From JALYZC01 sp035997675 (lineage in GTDB: Bacteria; Actinomycetota; Thermoleophilia; Solirubrobacterales; Solirubrobacteraceae): a DNA stretch of 5,115 nt. Made by a program: the position numbers and the translations under genes. How positions within the stretch are numbered: position 1 is the stretch's first letter; each line of letters starts with the position of its first letter. The DNA is taken from positions 1 to 5,115 of the forward strand of contig DASYIJ010000177.1 in NCBI GenBank assembly GCA_035997675.1, read 5' to 3'. This document shows positions 1 through 5,115 of the stretch, piece by piece. Under the pieces are notes generated by a model that was not told the DNA's origin, searched no databases, and saw only the letters and a program-made list of their open reading frames with translations.

Positions 1-1
1 C

Positions 2-511
2 GTGCCCTACGCCTTCGGCTACATGATGGCCGCCAAGGTCGGCACCGGCATCGTCGCCGAGCTCGGATCCATGCGCATCTCCGACGAAATCGACGCCCTC
101 GAGGTCATGGGCATCGACTCGATGACCTTCCTGTGCGCCACACGGCTGCTCGCCGCCTGGATGGTCCTGCCGTTCATGTACGTCGCGTCGGTCGGCGCCG
201 GGTTCTTCGCCTCCTACCTGGCGGTGGTCCAGCAGATCGGCGATGTCTCCTCCGGAGGGTTCTTCCTGATCTTCTGGATGTTCCAGAACCCACCCGACCT
301 GCTCTACAGCGTGATCAAGGGCATGGCAATGGCCACGGTGATCGTGCTCGTCGGCTGCTACTACGGCTACACCGCCGGCGGGGGACCCGTCGGCGTGGGC
401 ACCGCGACCGCCAAGTCGATGGTCCTCAACATCGTCCTGGTCCACATCATCGGGATGCTCGGCACCCAGCTCTTCTGGGGCGCCAACCCCAGGGCTCCGA
501 TCGGCGGATGA
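2..511 (+). CDS. MlaE/YrbE-family lipid ABC transporter permease, C-terminal part (5' end outside window)
   Basis: This is the inner-membrane permease of an Mce/Mla-type ABC importer, which moves lipids or other hydrophobic compounds across the cell envelope with an ATPase (MlaF/MceG) and Mce substrate-binding proteins. The reading frame is open from the window edge, so the GTG at position 2 is internal and about 80-100 N-terminal residues are missing (the family is usually about 250-270 residues; 169 are visible). Visible residues about 10-45 carry the MlaE signature: AAKVGTGIVAELGSM followed by ISDEIDALEVMGID. Hydrophobic spans follow at about 49-73, 104-125 and 139-160, with the typical GYTAGGGPVGVGTATAKS stretch before the last helix and a short tail ending PIGG. 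The stop codon overlaps the next start as ATGA, which indicates translational coupling. No Mce or ATPase gene is visible, so the substrate cannot be assigned. The family is secure; whether this is the YrbE-A or YrbE-B paralogue is not. Confidence 0.9.
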   Translation: MPYAFGYMMAAKVGTGIVAELGSMRISDEIDALEVMGIDSMTFLCATRLLAAWMVLPFMYVASVGAGFFASYLAVVQQIGDVSSGGFFLIFWMFQNPPDLLYSVIKGMAMATVIVLVGCYYGYTAGGGPVGVGTATAKSMVLNIVLVHIIGMLGTQLFWGANPRAPIGG

Positions 512-1005
512 GCGCGCCACGGGTTAGGGGCGCGCCGCGGCGGGTGAGCCCGAACGTCGACCGCGGGGACACCCGCATCCCGCCGCGCGCTCCGTGGGGT
601 GCGTTTCCGCTCTCCGAGCTGACCGTTCTGCTCGCCATCACCGCCGCCATCTACGGTCTGCTCGCCTGGGGTAGCCGGAGCGCCGTCTTGGCGCTCGCCG
701 CCGCCGCGTGCCTCGGCTCCCTCGCCGGTCTGGAGGTGGCGATCCGCGAGCACCTCGCCGGGTATCGCTCGCACACCATGCTGCTGGCCGCGGTCGGAGC
801 GGTCGCGGTGCTCACCGGAGCCGAGCTCGCCACGCGATCGCCGCTGGTCGCGTTGGCCATCGCGGTTGGGACCTTCCTCGCCGCGGCGGCGCTGCTGTGG
901 CGCGCGTTCGAGCGCCGCCGCGCGACCGGCAGCGCGTCGCCCTCGGCGCTCAGCTCGCCACGACGACGTCGAACCGCGCCGTCCAGACCGGCCGGCCGCG
1001 GGTGA
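508..1005 (+). CDS. hypothetical four-helix membrane protein coupled to the MlaE-type permease
   Basis: I do not recognise this 165-residue protein. The ATG is chosen because it overlaps the permease stop (ATGA) and has a GGCGG stretch directly upstream; the frame is also open further upstream, but there it runs antiphase through the permease. Residues 1-36 are polar and Arg/Pro-rich and probably cytoplasmic. Hydrophobic segments lie at about 37-55, 58-77, 91-108 and 111-131. The loop between helices 2 and 3 is charged (REHLAGYRSHT, 80-90) and is the most motif-like part. After helix 4 comes a basic tail (RAFERRR, then a Ser/Arg/Pro-rich stretch to the end) that looks low-complexity. The last 56 bp overlap the oppositely oriented dioxygenase gene. 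The coupling suggests it is made with the permease and could be an accessory subunit of that transporter, but this is inference from position only. The basic tail may be poorly conserved. Confidence 0.72.
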   Translation: MSAPRVRGAPRRVSPNVDRGDTRIPPRAPWGAFPLSELTVLLAITAAIYGLLAWGSRSAVLALAAAACLGSLAGLEVAIREHLAGYRSHTMLLAAVGAVAVLTGAELATRSPLVALAIAVGTFLAAAALLWRAFERRRATGSASPSALSSPRRRRTAPSRPAGRG

Positions 1006-1567
1006 GCGAGACCACCGTTGCGGGCGTGAAGATCCCGTCCGACGCGTTGCGCGGCTCGCCCGGGAAGTACAGCTGCGTCGTCAGCGTCCGACCTCCCGCC
1101 GGCGCGACCTTGACGTGGATGTGGCGCGTGCGCCCGGTGTACAGGCCCGGGTACACCGTGCTCAGCCGGTAGCGGCCCTGGGCGTCGGTGAACTCGTGCC
1201 CGCGCAGCCGGTAGCCCGAGTTGTCGTAGCTGCCCCGCCCGTCCGCCTGCCAGAACTCCATGCGGGCGTGCGCGACCGGGCGGCAACCGGCGGACAGGAC
1301 CCGGCCCTCGAGCACGAGCGCCTGCCCCGTGGCGCCCTGGTCCACGCGCTCGCGCTCGGGCGAGCCCGCCTTGTAGAACGGTCCCTCGGTCTGCTCGGGC
1401 GTGACGCGGCCGGCCACGCAGCGGGTGGTGGACGGCGCGGCCGCGGTGCTCGATGTGGCGGTCGTGGGCCCGGCATGCCCCGATGACGAGCTCGACCCTC
1501 CGCCGCCGCAGCCCGCGACGAGAACGACGACCGCCGCCGCGGCCGCGCTCACCGCCGCCCGCCGCAC
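950..1567 (-). CDS. secreted intradiol ring-cleavage dioxygenase, predicted lipoprotein
   Basis: This is a non-haem Fe(III) intradiol dioxygenase of the protocatechuate 3,4-/catechol 1,2-dioxygenase fold, which opens catechol-type rings between the two hydroxyl-bearing carbons using O2. With the GTG at 1567 it has 205 residues: a short basic n-region (MRRAAV), a hydrophobic stretch, and the lipobox LVAGC with the lipidated Cys at 20. A Gly/Ser/Thr/Ala linker covers about 21-48, and the catalytic domain runs from about 50 to 205. The family entry motif TEGPFY is at 60-65, and FWQADGRGSY supplies the first iron Tyr (114). PGLY supplies Tyr143, and HIH supplies His149 and His151, so all four ligands are present. 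TQLYFPGEP (164-172) is also typical. Cys50 and Cys95 could form a disulphide. The start at 1567 lies 2 nt after the rsfS stop; a GTG at 1612 would add 15 residues (PRRHLG, Tat-like) but overlap rsfS by 43 nt. The substrate is unknown; the lipobox places the enzyme outside the membrane. Confidence 0.88.
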   Translation of the reverse strand: MRRAAVSAAAAAVVVLVAGCGGGGSSSSSGHAGPTTATSSTAAAPSTTRCVAGRVTPEQTEGPFYKAGSPERERVDQGATGQALVLEGRVLSAGCRPVAHARMEFWQADGRGSYDNSGYRLRGHEFTDAQGRYRLSTVYPGLYTGRTRHIHVKVAPAGGRTLTTQLYFPGEPRNASDGIFTPATVVSLTRGRPVWTARFDVVVAS

Positions 1568-1569
1568 GC

Positions 1570-1923
1570 CTAGGTGGCGCCGTGGAGCGCGCGGGCCGGA
1601 ACCTCGCCCCACAGCTGCTCGAGCCGGTAGAAGTCGCGCGTCTCGGGCGTGAAGACATGCACGACGACGTCGAGGTAGTCCATGAGGATCCAGCGGGATT
1701 CGCCCAGCCCCTCGACCCGCCGCGGCAGCAGGCCGTGCTCGTTCTTCATCCCGAGGTGAACGCCGTCGTGGATCGCCTTGGTCTGGCGTTCGGTGTTGCC
1801 CGAGCAGACGACGAAGTAGTCCGTGTATCCGAGGACGCCGCGGAGGTCGAGCTCGACGATCTCCGCCGCCTTCTTCTCGTCGGCGAAGCCCGCGATCGCG
1901 TGCGCCAGTTCGGCGGCGGTCAC
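1570..1923 (-). CDS. rsfS: ribosome silencing factor RsfS
   Basis: RsfS (RsfA/Iojap family) binds ribosomal protein L14 (uL14) on the 50S subunit and blocks joining with 30S, lowering translation under nutrient limitation. The predicted protein is 117 residues, a normal length. The family pattern is clear: ELDLRGVLGYTDYFVVCSG (24-42), the RQTKAIHD helix (47-54), EGLGESRWILMDYLDVVVHVF (71-91) and the C-terminal ETRDFYRLEQLWGE (94-107). The GTG at 1923 is chosen because it overlaps the nadD stop as GTGA and places TAAELAHAI at the N-terminus as in homologues; the frame stays open upstream, but that part is a shadow of nadD. Lying directly after nadD is a very common arrangement in bacteria. It is probably translated by coupling to nadD. 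Confidence 0.95.
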   Translation of the reverse strand: MTAAELAHAIAGFADEKKAAEIVELDLRGVLGYTDYFVVCSGNTERQTKAIHDGVHLGMKNEHGLLPRRVEGLGESRWILMDYLDVVVHVFTPETRDFYRLEQLWGEVPARALHGAT

Positions 1924-2588
1924 GAGGACGCCACCGCCGACCGGTAGAGCCCGCGGGCGTCGATGTACTCCGCCACGGCGTCGGGCACCAGGTACCGGAC
2001 CGGCCGCCCCTCGCGCACCCGGCGCCGCACCTCGGACGAAGAGACGTCCACGCGGGGCATGTCGAGGAACCGCGGCTCGCGCGGCGCCGCGGAGCCCAGC
2101 GCGCGCCACCGTTCGATCACGTCCTCGCGGACCGCGCCCCGGCGCTCCGCGACCGCGAACTCGGCGAGCTCGAGCACGCGCTCCGGCTCTCGCCAGTTGG
2201 GCAGGCTCGCGGCCATGTCGCCCCCGGCGATGAAGATCAGCTCGTCCTCGGGATGACGCTCACGGAGTGCGGTCAGGGTATCGACGGTGTACGACGGTCC
2301 GCCGCGCTCGATCTCCAGCGACGACACGGCGAAGCGCTCGTCGTCGCGCACCGCCAGGCGGCACAGCTCGAACCGGTGCTCGGCGCCCGGGTCCTCCGTC
2401 GCCTCCTTGTGCGGCGGCACGGCGACCGGCATGAACAGGACGGCGTCGAGCCCGAGCTGGTCGTGGGCCTCCTGCGCAACCACGAGGTGGCCGAGATGCG
2501 GCGGGTTGAACATCCCGCCGAGGATGCCAAGCCGAGCCGCTATGGACGGACCTGGCCGGAGCCCTCGAGCACGTACTTGAACGAGCAC
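1920..2588 (-). CDS. nadD: nicotinate-nucleotide adenylyltransferase NadD; start codon uncertain
   Basis: NadD transfers AMP from ATP to nicotinate mononucleotide, giving deamido-NAD for NAD synthesis. Numbered from the GTG at 2588 (222 residues), the nucleotidyltransferase motif GILGGMFNPPHLGH is at 21-34, with the HxGH histidines at 31 and 34. PPHK is at 58-61, GGPSYTVDTL at 96-105, IAGGDMAASLPNW at 120-132, and the C-terminal ATP-site segment VDVSSSEVRRRV at 180-191 (homologues usually read SSTxIR here). The start is problematic. NadD proteins normally begin a few residues before GILGG, but the only codon there that resembles a start is an ATA at 2543-2541, overlapping the proA stop as ATAG and preceded by AGG at 7-nt spacing (207 residues). 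The nearest upstream canonical start is the GTG at 2588, which adds 15 residues and overlaps proA by 49 nt. The ATG at 2513 falls inside the active-site motif and would remove the first strand. The coordinates given use the canonical GTG. Function is secure; the 5' end is not. Confidence 0.92.
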   Translation of the reverse strand: MLVQVRARGLRPGPSIAARLGILGGMFNPPHLGHLVVAQEAHDQLGLDAVLFMPVAVPPHKEATEDPGAEHRFELCRLAVRDDERFAVSSLEIERGGPSYTVDTLTALRERHPEDELIFIAGGDMAASLPNWREPERVLELAEFAVAERRGAVREDVIERWRALGSAAPREPRFLDMPRVDVSSSEVRRRVREGRPVRYLVPDAVAEYIDARGLYRSAVASS

Positions 2589-3811
2589 AGCTCGCGCACG
2601 CCGATCGGGCCGCGAGCATGGAGCTTCTGGGTGGAGTTGCCGATCTCGGCGCCCATGCCGAACACGCCGCCGTCGGTGAAGCGCGTGGAGGCGTTGACGT
2701 ACACGCAGGCGGCGTCGACGCCGCGCTCGAAGGCCTGGGCCGACTCGTAGGAGCGCGTGACGATCGCCTCGGAATGGCCGCTGCCATGCACGTTGACGTG
2801 CTCGATCGCCTCTTCGACCGAGTCCACGACCCCGACGGCGAGCACCAGCGCGAGGAACTCCGTGTCCCAGTCCTCGTCGGTGGCGTCGGCCAGCGAGCCC
2901 GCGAGATCGCCGGCCAGTGCCTTCGCTCGGCCGTCGGCGCGCAGCTCGACGCCGGCCTCGCGCAGCGCCGACAGCGCGCGCGGCAGGAACTGCGCAGCGG
3001 CGTCGCGGTGCACCAGCAGCGTCTCCGCCGAGTTGCAGACGCCCGGGCGCTGGAGCTTGGCGTTGAGGATGATCGCCTCGGCCATGTCGAGGTCGGCGTC
3101 GGCATCGACATACACGTGGCAGTTGCCCGAGGCCGCGTAGATCACCGGCACCGTGGCCACCGCCTTGAGCGCCGCCTTCAGCCCCTCGCCGCCGCGGGGG
3201 ATGATCAGGTCCACGAGGCCGTCCTGCGTGGCCAGCTCCGCCAGCTCTTCGCGCCCGCCACCGGCGACGAGCCCGATCGCTCCCTCCGGCAGCCCGGCCT
3301 CGGTGGCGGCGGTGGTGGCGATCGCGGCCAGCGCGGCGTTGGAGTGGGCGGCGATCGAGGATCCCCGCAGGACGATGGCGTTGCCCGACTTGACGGCGAG
3401 CGCCGTGCAATCGATCGTGACGTTCGGCCGCGCCTCGTAGACGATCGCCACGACGCCGAGCGGCGTGCGGACGCGGCGGACGTCGATGCCGTTGGGAAGC
3501 CGGAAGCCCTCGATCACCTCGCCGACGGGATCCGGCAGCGCGACGATCGTGCGCACGTCCGATGCGATCCCCGCGACGCGTGCCTCATCGAGCTCCAGGC
3601 GGTCGAGCAGCGCCGCGTCCAGGCCACCGGCCCGACCGGCCTCCATGTCGCGCTCGTTGGCCTCGAGCACCTCGGCCGTTCGCGCCTCGAGCGCGGACGC
3701 GATCGCCTCCAACGCGCGGTTGCGCGTGTCGGTGTCCAGGCGTGCCAGCTCGCGCGAGGCGCGCTTGGCATCGCGGCAGACGTCGGTGACGGTGCGGGCG
3801 GTGGTTGCCAT
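2540..3811 (-). CDS. proA: glutamate-5-semialdehyde dehydrogenase (gamma-glutamyl phosphate reductase) ProA
   Basis: ProA reduces gamma-glutamyl phosphate with NADPH to glutamate-5-semialdehyde, the second step of proline synthesis; the product of ProB is labile and is thought to be passed on directly. The protein has 423 residues, a normal length for this aldehyde-dehydrogenase-like enzyme. Visible motifs are VYEARPNVT (124-132), SGNAIVLRG (142-150), DLIIPRGGEGL (201-211), the catalytic segment LQRPGVCNSAETLLV with Cys259, HGSGHSEAIVT (342-352), and the C-terminal NASTRFTDGG through STQKLHARGP (373-402). The stretch before GNCHVYVDADADLD reads PVIYAAS, where many homologues have PVIETGV or similar, probably a lineage difference. 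The ATG at 3811 follows the proB stop by 12 nt, with GAAGG abutting the start codon at zero spacing, so reinitiation after proB is likely. Its stop overlaps the start region of nadD. Confidence 0.97.
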   Translation of the reverse strand: MATTARTVTDVCRDAKRASRELARLDTDTRNRALEAIASALEARTAEVLEANERDMEAGRAGGLDAALLDRLELDEARVAGIASDVRTIVALPDPVGEVIEGFRLPNGIDVRRVRTPLGVVAIVYEARPNVTIDCTALAVKSGNAIVLRGSSIAAHSNAALAAIATTAATEAGLPEGAIGLVAGGGREELAELATQDGLVDLIIPRGGEGLKAALKAVATVPVIYAASGNCHVYVDADADLDMAEAIILNAKLQRPGVCNSAETLLVHRDAAAQFLPRALSALREAGVELRADGRAKALAGDLAGSLADATDEDWDTEFLALVLAVGVVDSVEEAIEHVNVHGSGHSEAIVTRSYESAQAFERGVDAACVYVNASTRFTDGGVFGMGAEIGNSTQKLHARGPIGVRELCSFKYVLEGSGQVRP

Positions 3812-3823
3812 CCTTCGAACAGG

Positions 3824-4933
3824 TTACGCGAGCACGAAATAGTCCCGGTGAACGGCCTCCTCGGTGGCCTGCGGAAGCAGTTCCCGCACACTCGACGTCT
3901 TCATCCCCTTGATGCGCCGCAGCTCGGCCGCCGAGTAGTTGCAGATCCCCTTGCCGATGGGCCGGGGCGGCGCGTCGGCGCCGTCGCGCTCCGCGACGAC
4001 GACCGCGTCGCCGGCGTCGAAGTCGCCCAACACATCCACGATGCCCACCGGAAGCAGGCTCGTGCCGCCGTCCCGCAGCGCCCGGGCGGCGCCGGTGTCG
4101 ACCAGCACCTGGCCGTGGCTGGGCTTTGCGTACTTCAGCCACAGCTTGAAGCTCGAGTAGCGGGCGGACCGCGGCGGGAAGCGGGTACCGACCGGCGCGC
4201 CCGCCAGCGCCCCCTCGAGGCCGTCGCCGGTCAGTCCGTTCGCGATGACGGCGGTGATCCCGGCGGCGGTCGCCATCTCGGCCGCGACGACCTTGGAGCG
4301 CATGCCGCCCGAGCCCAGCGGCGAGCCGGCGTGCCCGATGTCCAGGCCGGCGAGGCTCTCGTAGTCGGAGACCTCCTCGACCAGCTCGGCATCGGGGTTC
4401 GCGCGCGGGTCGGCCGTGTAGAGCCCGTCGGTGTCGGTCAGCATCACGAGCATGTCGGCGCCGATGAGCACGGCGACCTGCGCGGCGAGGAAGTCGTTGT
4501 CGCCGAAGGAGATCTCGTCGGTCGTCGTGGTGTCGTTCTCGTTGATCACCGGGACGACGCCCCAGTCGAGCAGCTTGCGCAGCGTCTGGCGGGCGTTGAG
4601 GTAGTGCAGCCGGCGGCTCATGTCGAAGAACGTGAGCAGCACCTGGGCGCTCGTGACGCCGCGCGCGCGCAGCAGCTCGTCGTAGTGGCGATACAGCTTG
4701 CCCTGCCCCACCGCGCTCGCCGCCTGGAGCTCGTCGATCGCCGTCGGGCGCACCGGCAATGCGAGCACGCGGATCCCGCGCGCGATGGCGCCGCTCGTGA
4801 CGATGACGACCTCCACGCCGTCGCCTCGCAGCTGCGCGACCGCGTCGCACACCCGCGTGAGGACCTCGTCGCGCAGCGCGCCGGAGTCGTCGGCGACGAT
4901 CGACGACCCGAGTTTGAGGACCACGCGGCGCAC
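3824..4933 (-). CDS. proB: glutamate 5-kinase ProB with C-terminal PUA domain
   Basis: ProB phosphorylates the gamma-carboxyl of glutamate with ATP, the committed and usually proline-inhibited step of proline synthesis. From the GTG at 4933 the protein has 369 residues, close to the E. coli enzyme (367). The amino-acid-kinase domain (about 1-255) shows VLKLGSS with Lys7, VTSGAIARG (45-53), the glutamate loop INEND (130-134), FGDND (143-147), LTDTDGLYTADPR (165-177) and GSGGMRSK (207-214; GTGGMxTK in most homologues). Lys7, Ser47, Asp134, Asn146 and Lys214 match E. coli catalytic and binding positions with a constant offset of three. The PUA domain (about 274-358) includes VDTGAARAL and SLLPVGI. 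No Shine-Dalgarno sequence precedes GTG 4933, but a TAnnnT box lies 7 nt upstream, which favours a leaderless start. A GTG at 4924 is a possible alternative. The annotated frame is open to 5038, but the extra part would lie in the divergent gene. Confidence 0.96.
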   Translation of the reverse strand: MRRVVLKLGSSIVADDSGALRDEVLTRVCDAVAQLRGDGVEVVIVTSGAIARGIRVLALPVRPTAIDELQAASAVGQGKLYRHYDELLRARGVTSAQVLLTFFDMSRRLHYLNARQTLRKLLDWGVVPVINENDTTTTDEISFGDNDFLAAQVAVLIGADMLVMLTDTDGLYTADPRANPDAELVEEVSDYESLAGLDIGHAGSPLGSGGMRSKVVAAEMATAAGITAVIANGLTGDGLEGALAGAPVGTRFPPRSARYSSFKLWLKYAKPSHGQVLVDTGAARALRDGGTSLLPVGIVDVLGDFDAGDAVVVAERDGADAPPRPIGKGICNYSAAELRRIKGMKTSSVRELLPQATEEAVHRDYFVLA

Positions 4934-4967
4934 GGCGCGGAGGTTAGGGCGCGAGAATGGCCCGTGT
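4934..4967. promoter_or_regulatory. 34-bp divergent intergenic region between proB operon and SDR gene
   Basis: This is the only real intergenic space in the window and must hold or border the promoters for both directions. The minus-strand -10 candidate lies inside it. For the plus-strand gene the best -10-like string is GAGAAT at 4953-4958, nine bases before the ATG, which is weak; no Shine-Dalgarno sequence is visible before that ATG. The two core promoters would overlap. I see no convincing operator palindrome or leader attenuator. Confidence 0.5.
4941..4946 (-). promoter_or_regulatory. candidate -10 box (TAACCT) of a leaderless proB operon promoter
   Basis: On the minus strand TAACCT fits the actinobacterial -10 consensus TAnnnT. 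Exactly 7 nt (CCGCGCC) separate it from the GTG at 4933, the spacing at which transcription would start on the first base of the start codon. There is no ribosome-binding site in between. A -35 match is poor: CATACA at 18-bp spacing shares three of six bases with TTGACA. The consensus is weak and short, so this rests mainly on position. Confidence 0.5.
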
Positions 4968-5115
4968 ATGCGAACCCTCTCCGAGCAGGTCATCCTCGTC
5001 ACGGGCGCCACCGACGGCCTCGGCCGCGCCCTCGCCACGGAGCTCGCGGCCTCCGGCGCGACGGTCCTCCTGCACGGCCGCAGCGAGGAGCGCCTCGCCG
5101 CGACGGCCGAGGAGC
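4968..5115 (+). CDS. short-chain dehydrogenase/reductase (SDR), N-terminal fragment running off the window
   Basis: This is the first 49 codons of an NAD(P)-dependent oxidoreductase of the classical SDR superfamily, cut by the window edge. After MRTLSEQ comes the first Rossmann strand VILVTGA, with the dinucleotide-binding motif TGxxxGLG (TGATDGLG, about residues 12-19). A helix (RALATELAASGA) and the second strand VLLHGRSEERL follow; the Arg after the Gly in HGRS often goes with NADP(H) preference. The ATG at 4968 is the only start placing the first strand at the usual distance, and no in-frame ATG, GTG or TTG exists upstream within the intergenic region. The substrate cannot be deduced, because the Ser-Tyr-Lys catalytic part lies outside. 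It is transcribed divergently from proB, and nothing seen links it to proline synthesis. Confidence 0.87.
   Translation, partial: MRTLSEQVILVTGATDGLGRALATELAASGATVLLHGRSEERLAATAEE

Noticed and set aside
988..997. GGCCGGCC-type palindrome near the convergent gene ends, considered as a terminator
   Set aside because: It is short, lies within coding sequence of both genes, has no loop of suitable size and no T-tract on either strand.
1441..1560. GCC/GCG-rich repetitive stretch considered as a tandem repeat
   Set aside because: It encodes the Ala-rich signal peptide and the Gly/Ser/Thr linker of the lipoprotein; there is no regular repeat unit.
651..1658. 335-codon minus-strand open frame covering the dioxygenase region
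   Set aside because: The translation is Arg/Gly/Ala-rich with no domain. It is a different frame of the dioxygenase and rsfS genes, whose own frames carry clear family motifs.
1453..2256. Plus-strand open frames opposite rsfS and nadD
   Set aside because: They are antisense shadows of well-identified genes. Their compositions are Arg/Ala/Pro-rich, without motifs or plausible starts.
2589..3410. Long in-frame upstream extension of nadD (496 codons in total)
   Set aside because: This part overlaps proA in another frame, is Arg-rich low-complexity sequence and has no NadD homology. Long open shadow frames are expected at this GC content.
3585..4850. 421-codon minus-strand open frame across proB and proA
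   Set aside because: It is an off-frame shadow rich in Arg and Gly. The true ProB and ProA frames explain the whole stretch.
4934..5038. N-terminal extension of ProB up to the in-frame start at 5038
   Set aside because: It would add 35 residues with no counterpart in the family and would lie inside the divergent SDR gene. The GTG at 4933 gives the family's usual length and N-terminus.

Overview
This window comes from a very GC-rich bacterial chromosome. The gene content suggests an actinobacterium, possibly of the Thermoleophilia/Solirubrobacterales type, although the class is only a guess. The indications are strong G/C bias at third codon positions, GTG starts, short or overlapping gene junctions, an MlaE/YrbE-type (Mce-system) permease, and a TAnnnT -10 box placed exactly where a leaderless mRNA would begin. 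Nearly every base lies in a gene. The only sizeable gap is a 34-bp divergent intergenic region, and no stretch over 300 bases lacks a gene.

Layout. (1) Left end, + strand: the C-terminal two thirds of an MlaE/YrbE-family lipid ABC transporter permease, joined by an ATGA stop/start overlap to a 165-residue four-helix membrane protein of unknown function. (2) Positions 950-4933, - strand: a compact run of five genes, read right to left as proB, proA, nadD, rsfS and a secreted intradiol ring-cleavage dioxygenase lipoprotein. The junctions are 12 nt (proB/proA), an overlap (proA/nadD), a 4-nt GTGA overlap (nadD/rsfS) and 2 nt (rsfS/dioxygenase), so one transcript is likely. (3) Right end, + strand: the first 49 codons of a short-chain dehydrogenase/reductase, divergent from proB.

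How the genes work together. ProB and ProA carry out the first two steps of proline synthesis from glutamate; ProC is not in the window. NadD makes nicotinate adenine dinucleotide for NAD synthesis, and RsfS silences ribosomes by binding the large subunit. This proB-proA-nadD-rsfS order is a recognised actinobacterial/Gram-positive housekeeping neighbourhood, often headed by obgE, which is not adjacent here. The dioxygenase at the operon's end is an accessory addition: its lipobox and complete Tyr/Tyr/His/His iron site point to catechol-type ring cleavage outside the membrane. It meets the left-hand membrane gene tail to tail, with 56 bp of coding overlap.

The most unusual points are the missing canonical start codon at the expected N-terminus of nadD (an ATA overlapping the proA stop), the probable leaderless promoter of proB, and the lipoprotein dioxygenase attached to a housekeeping operon. 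No mobile element, CRISPR array, tRNA or rRNA was seen, and nothing amounts to a clearly new multi-gene system.
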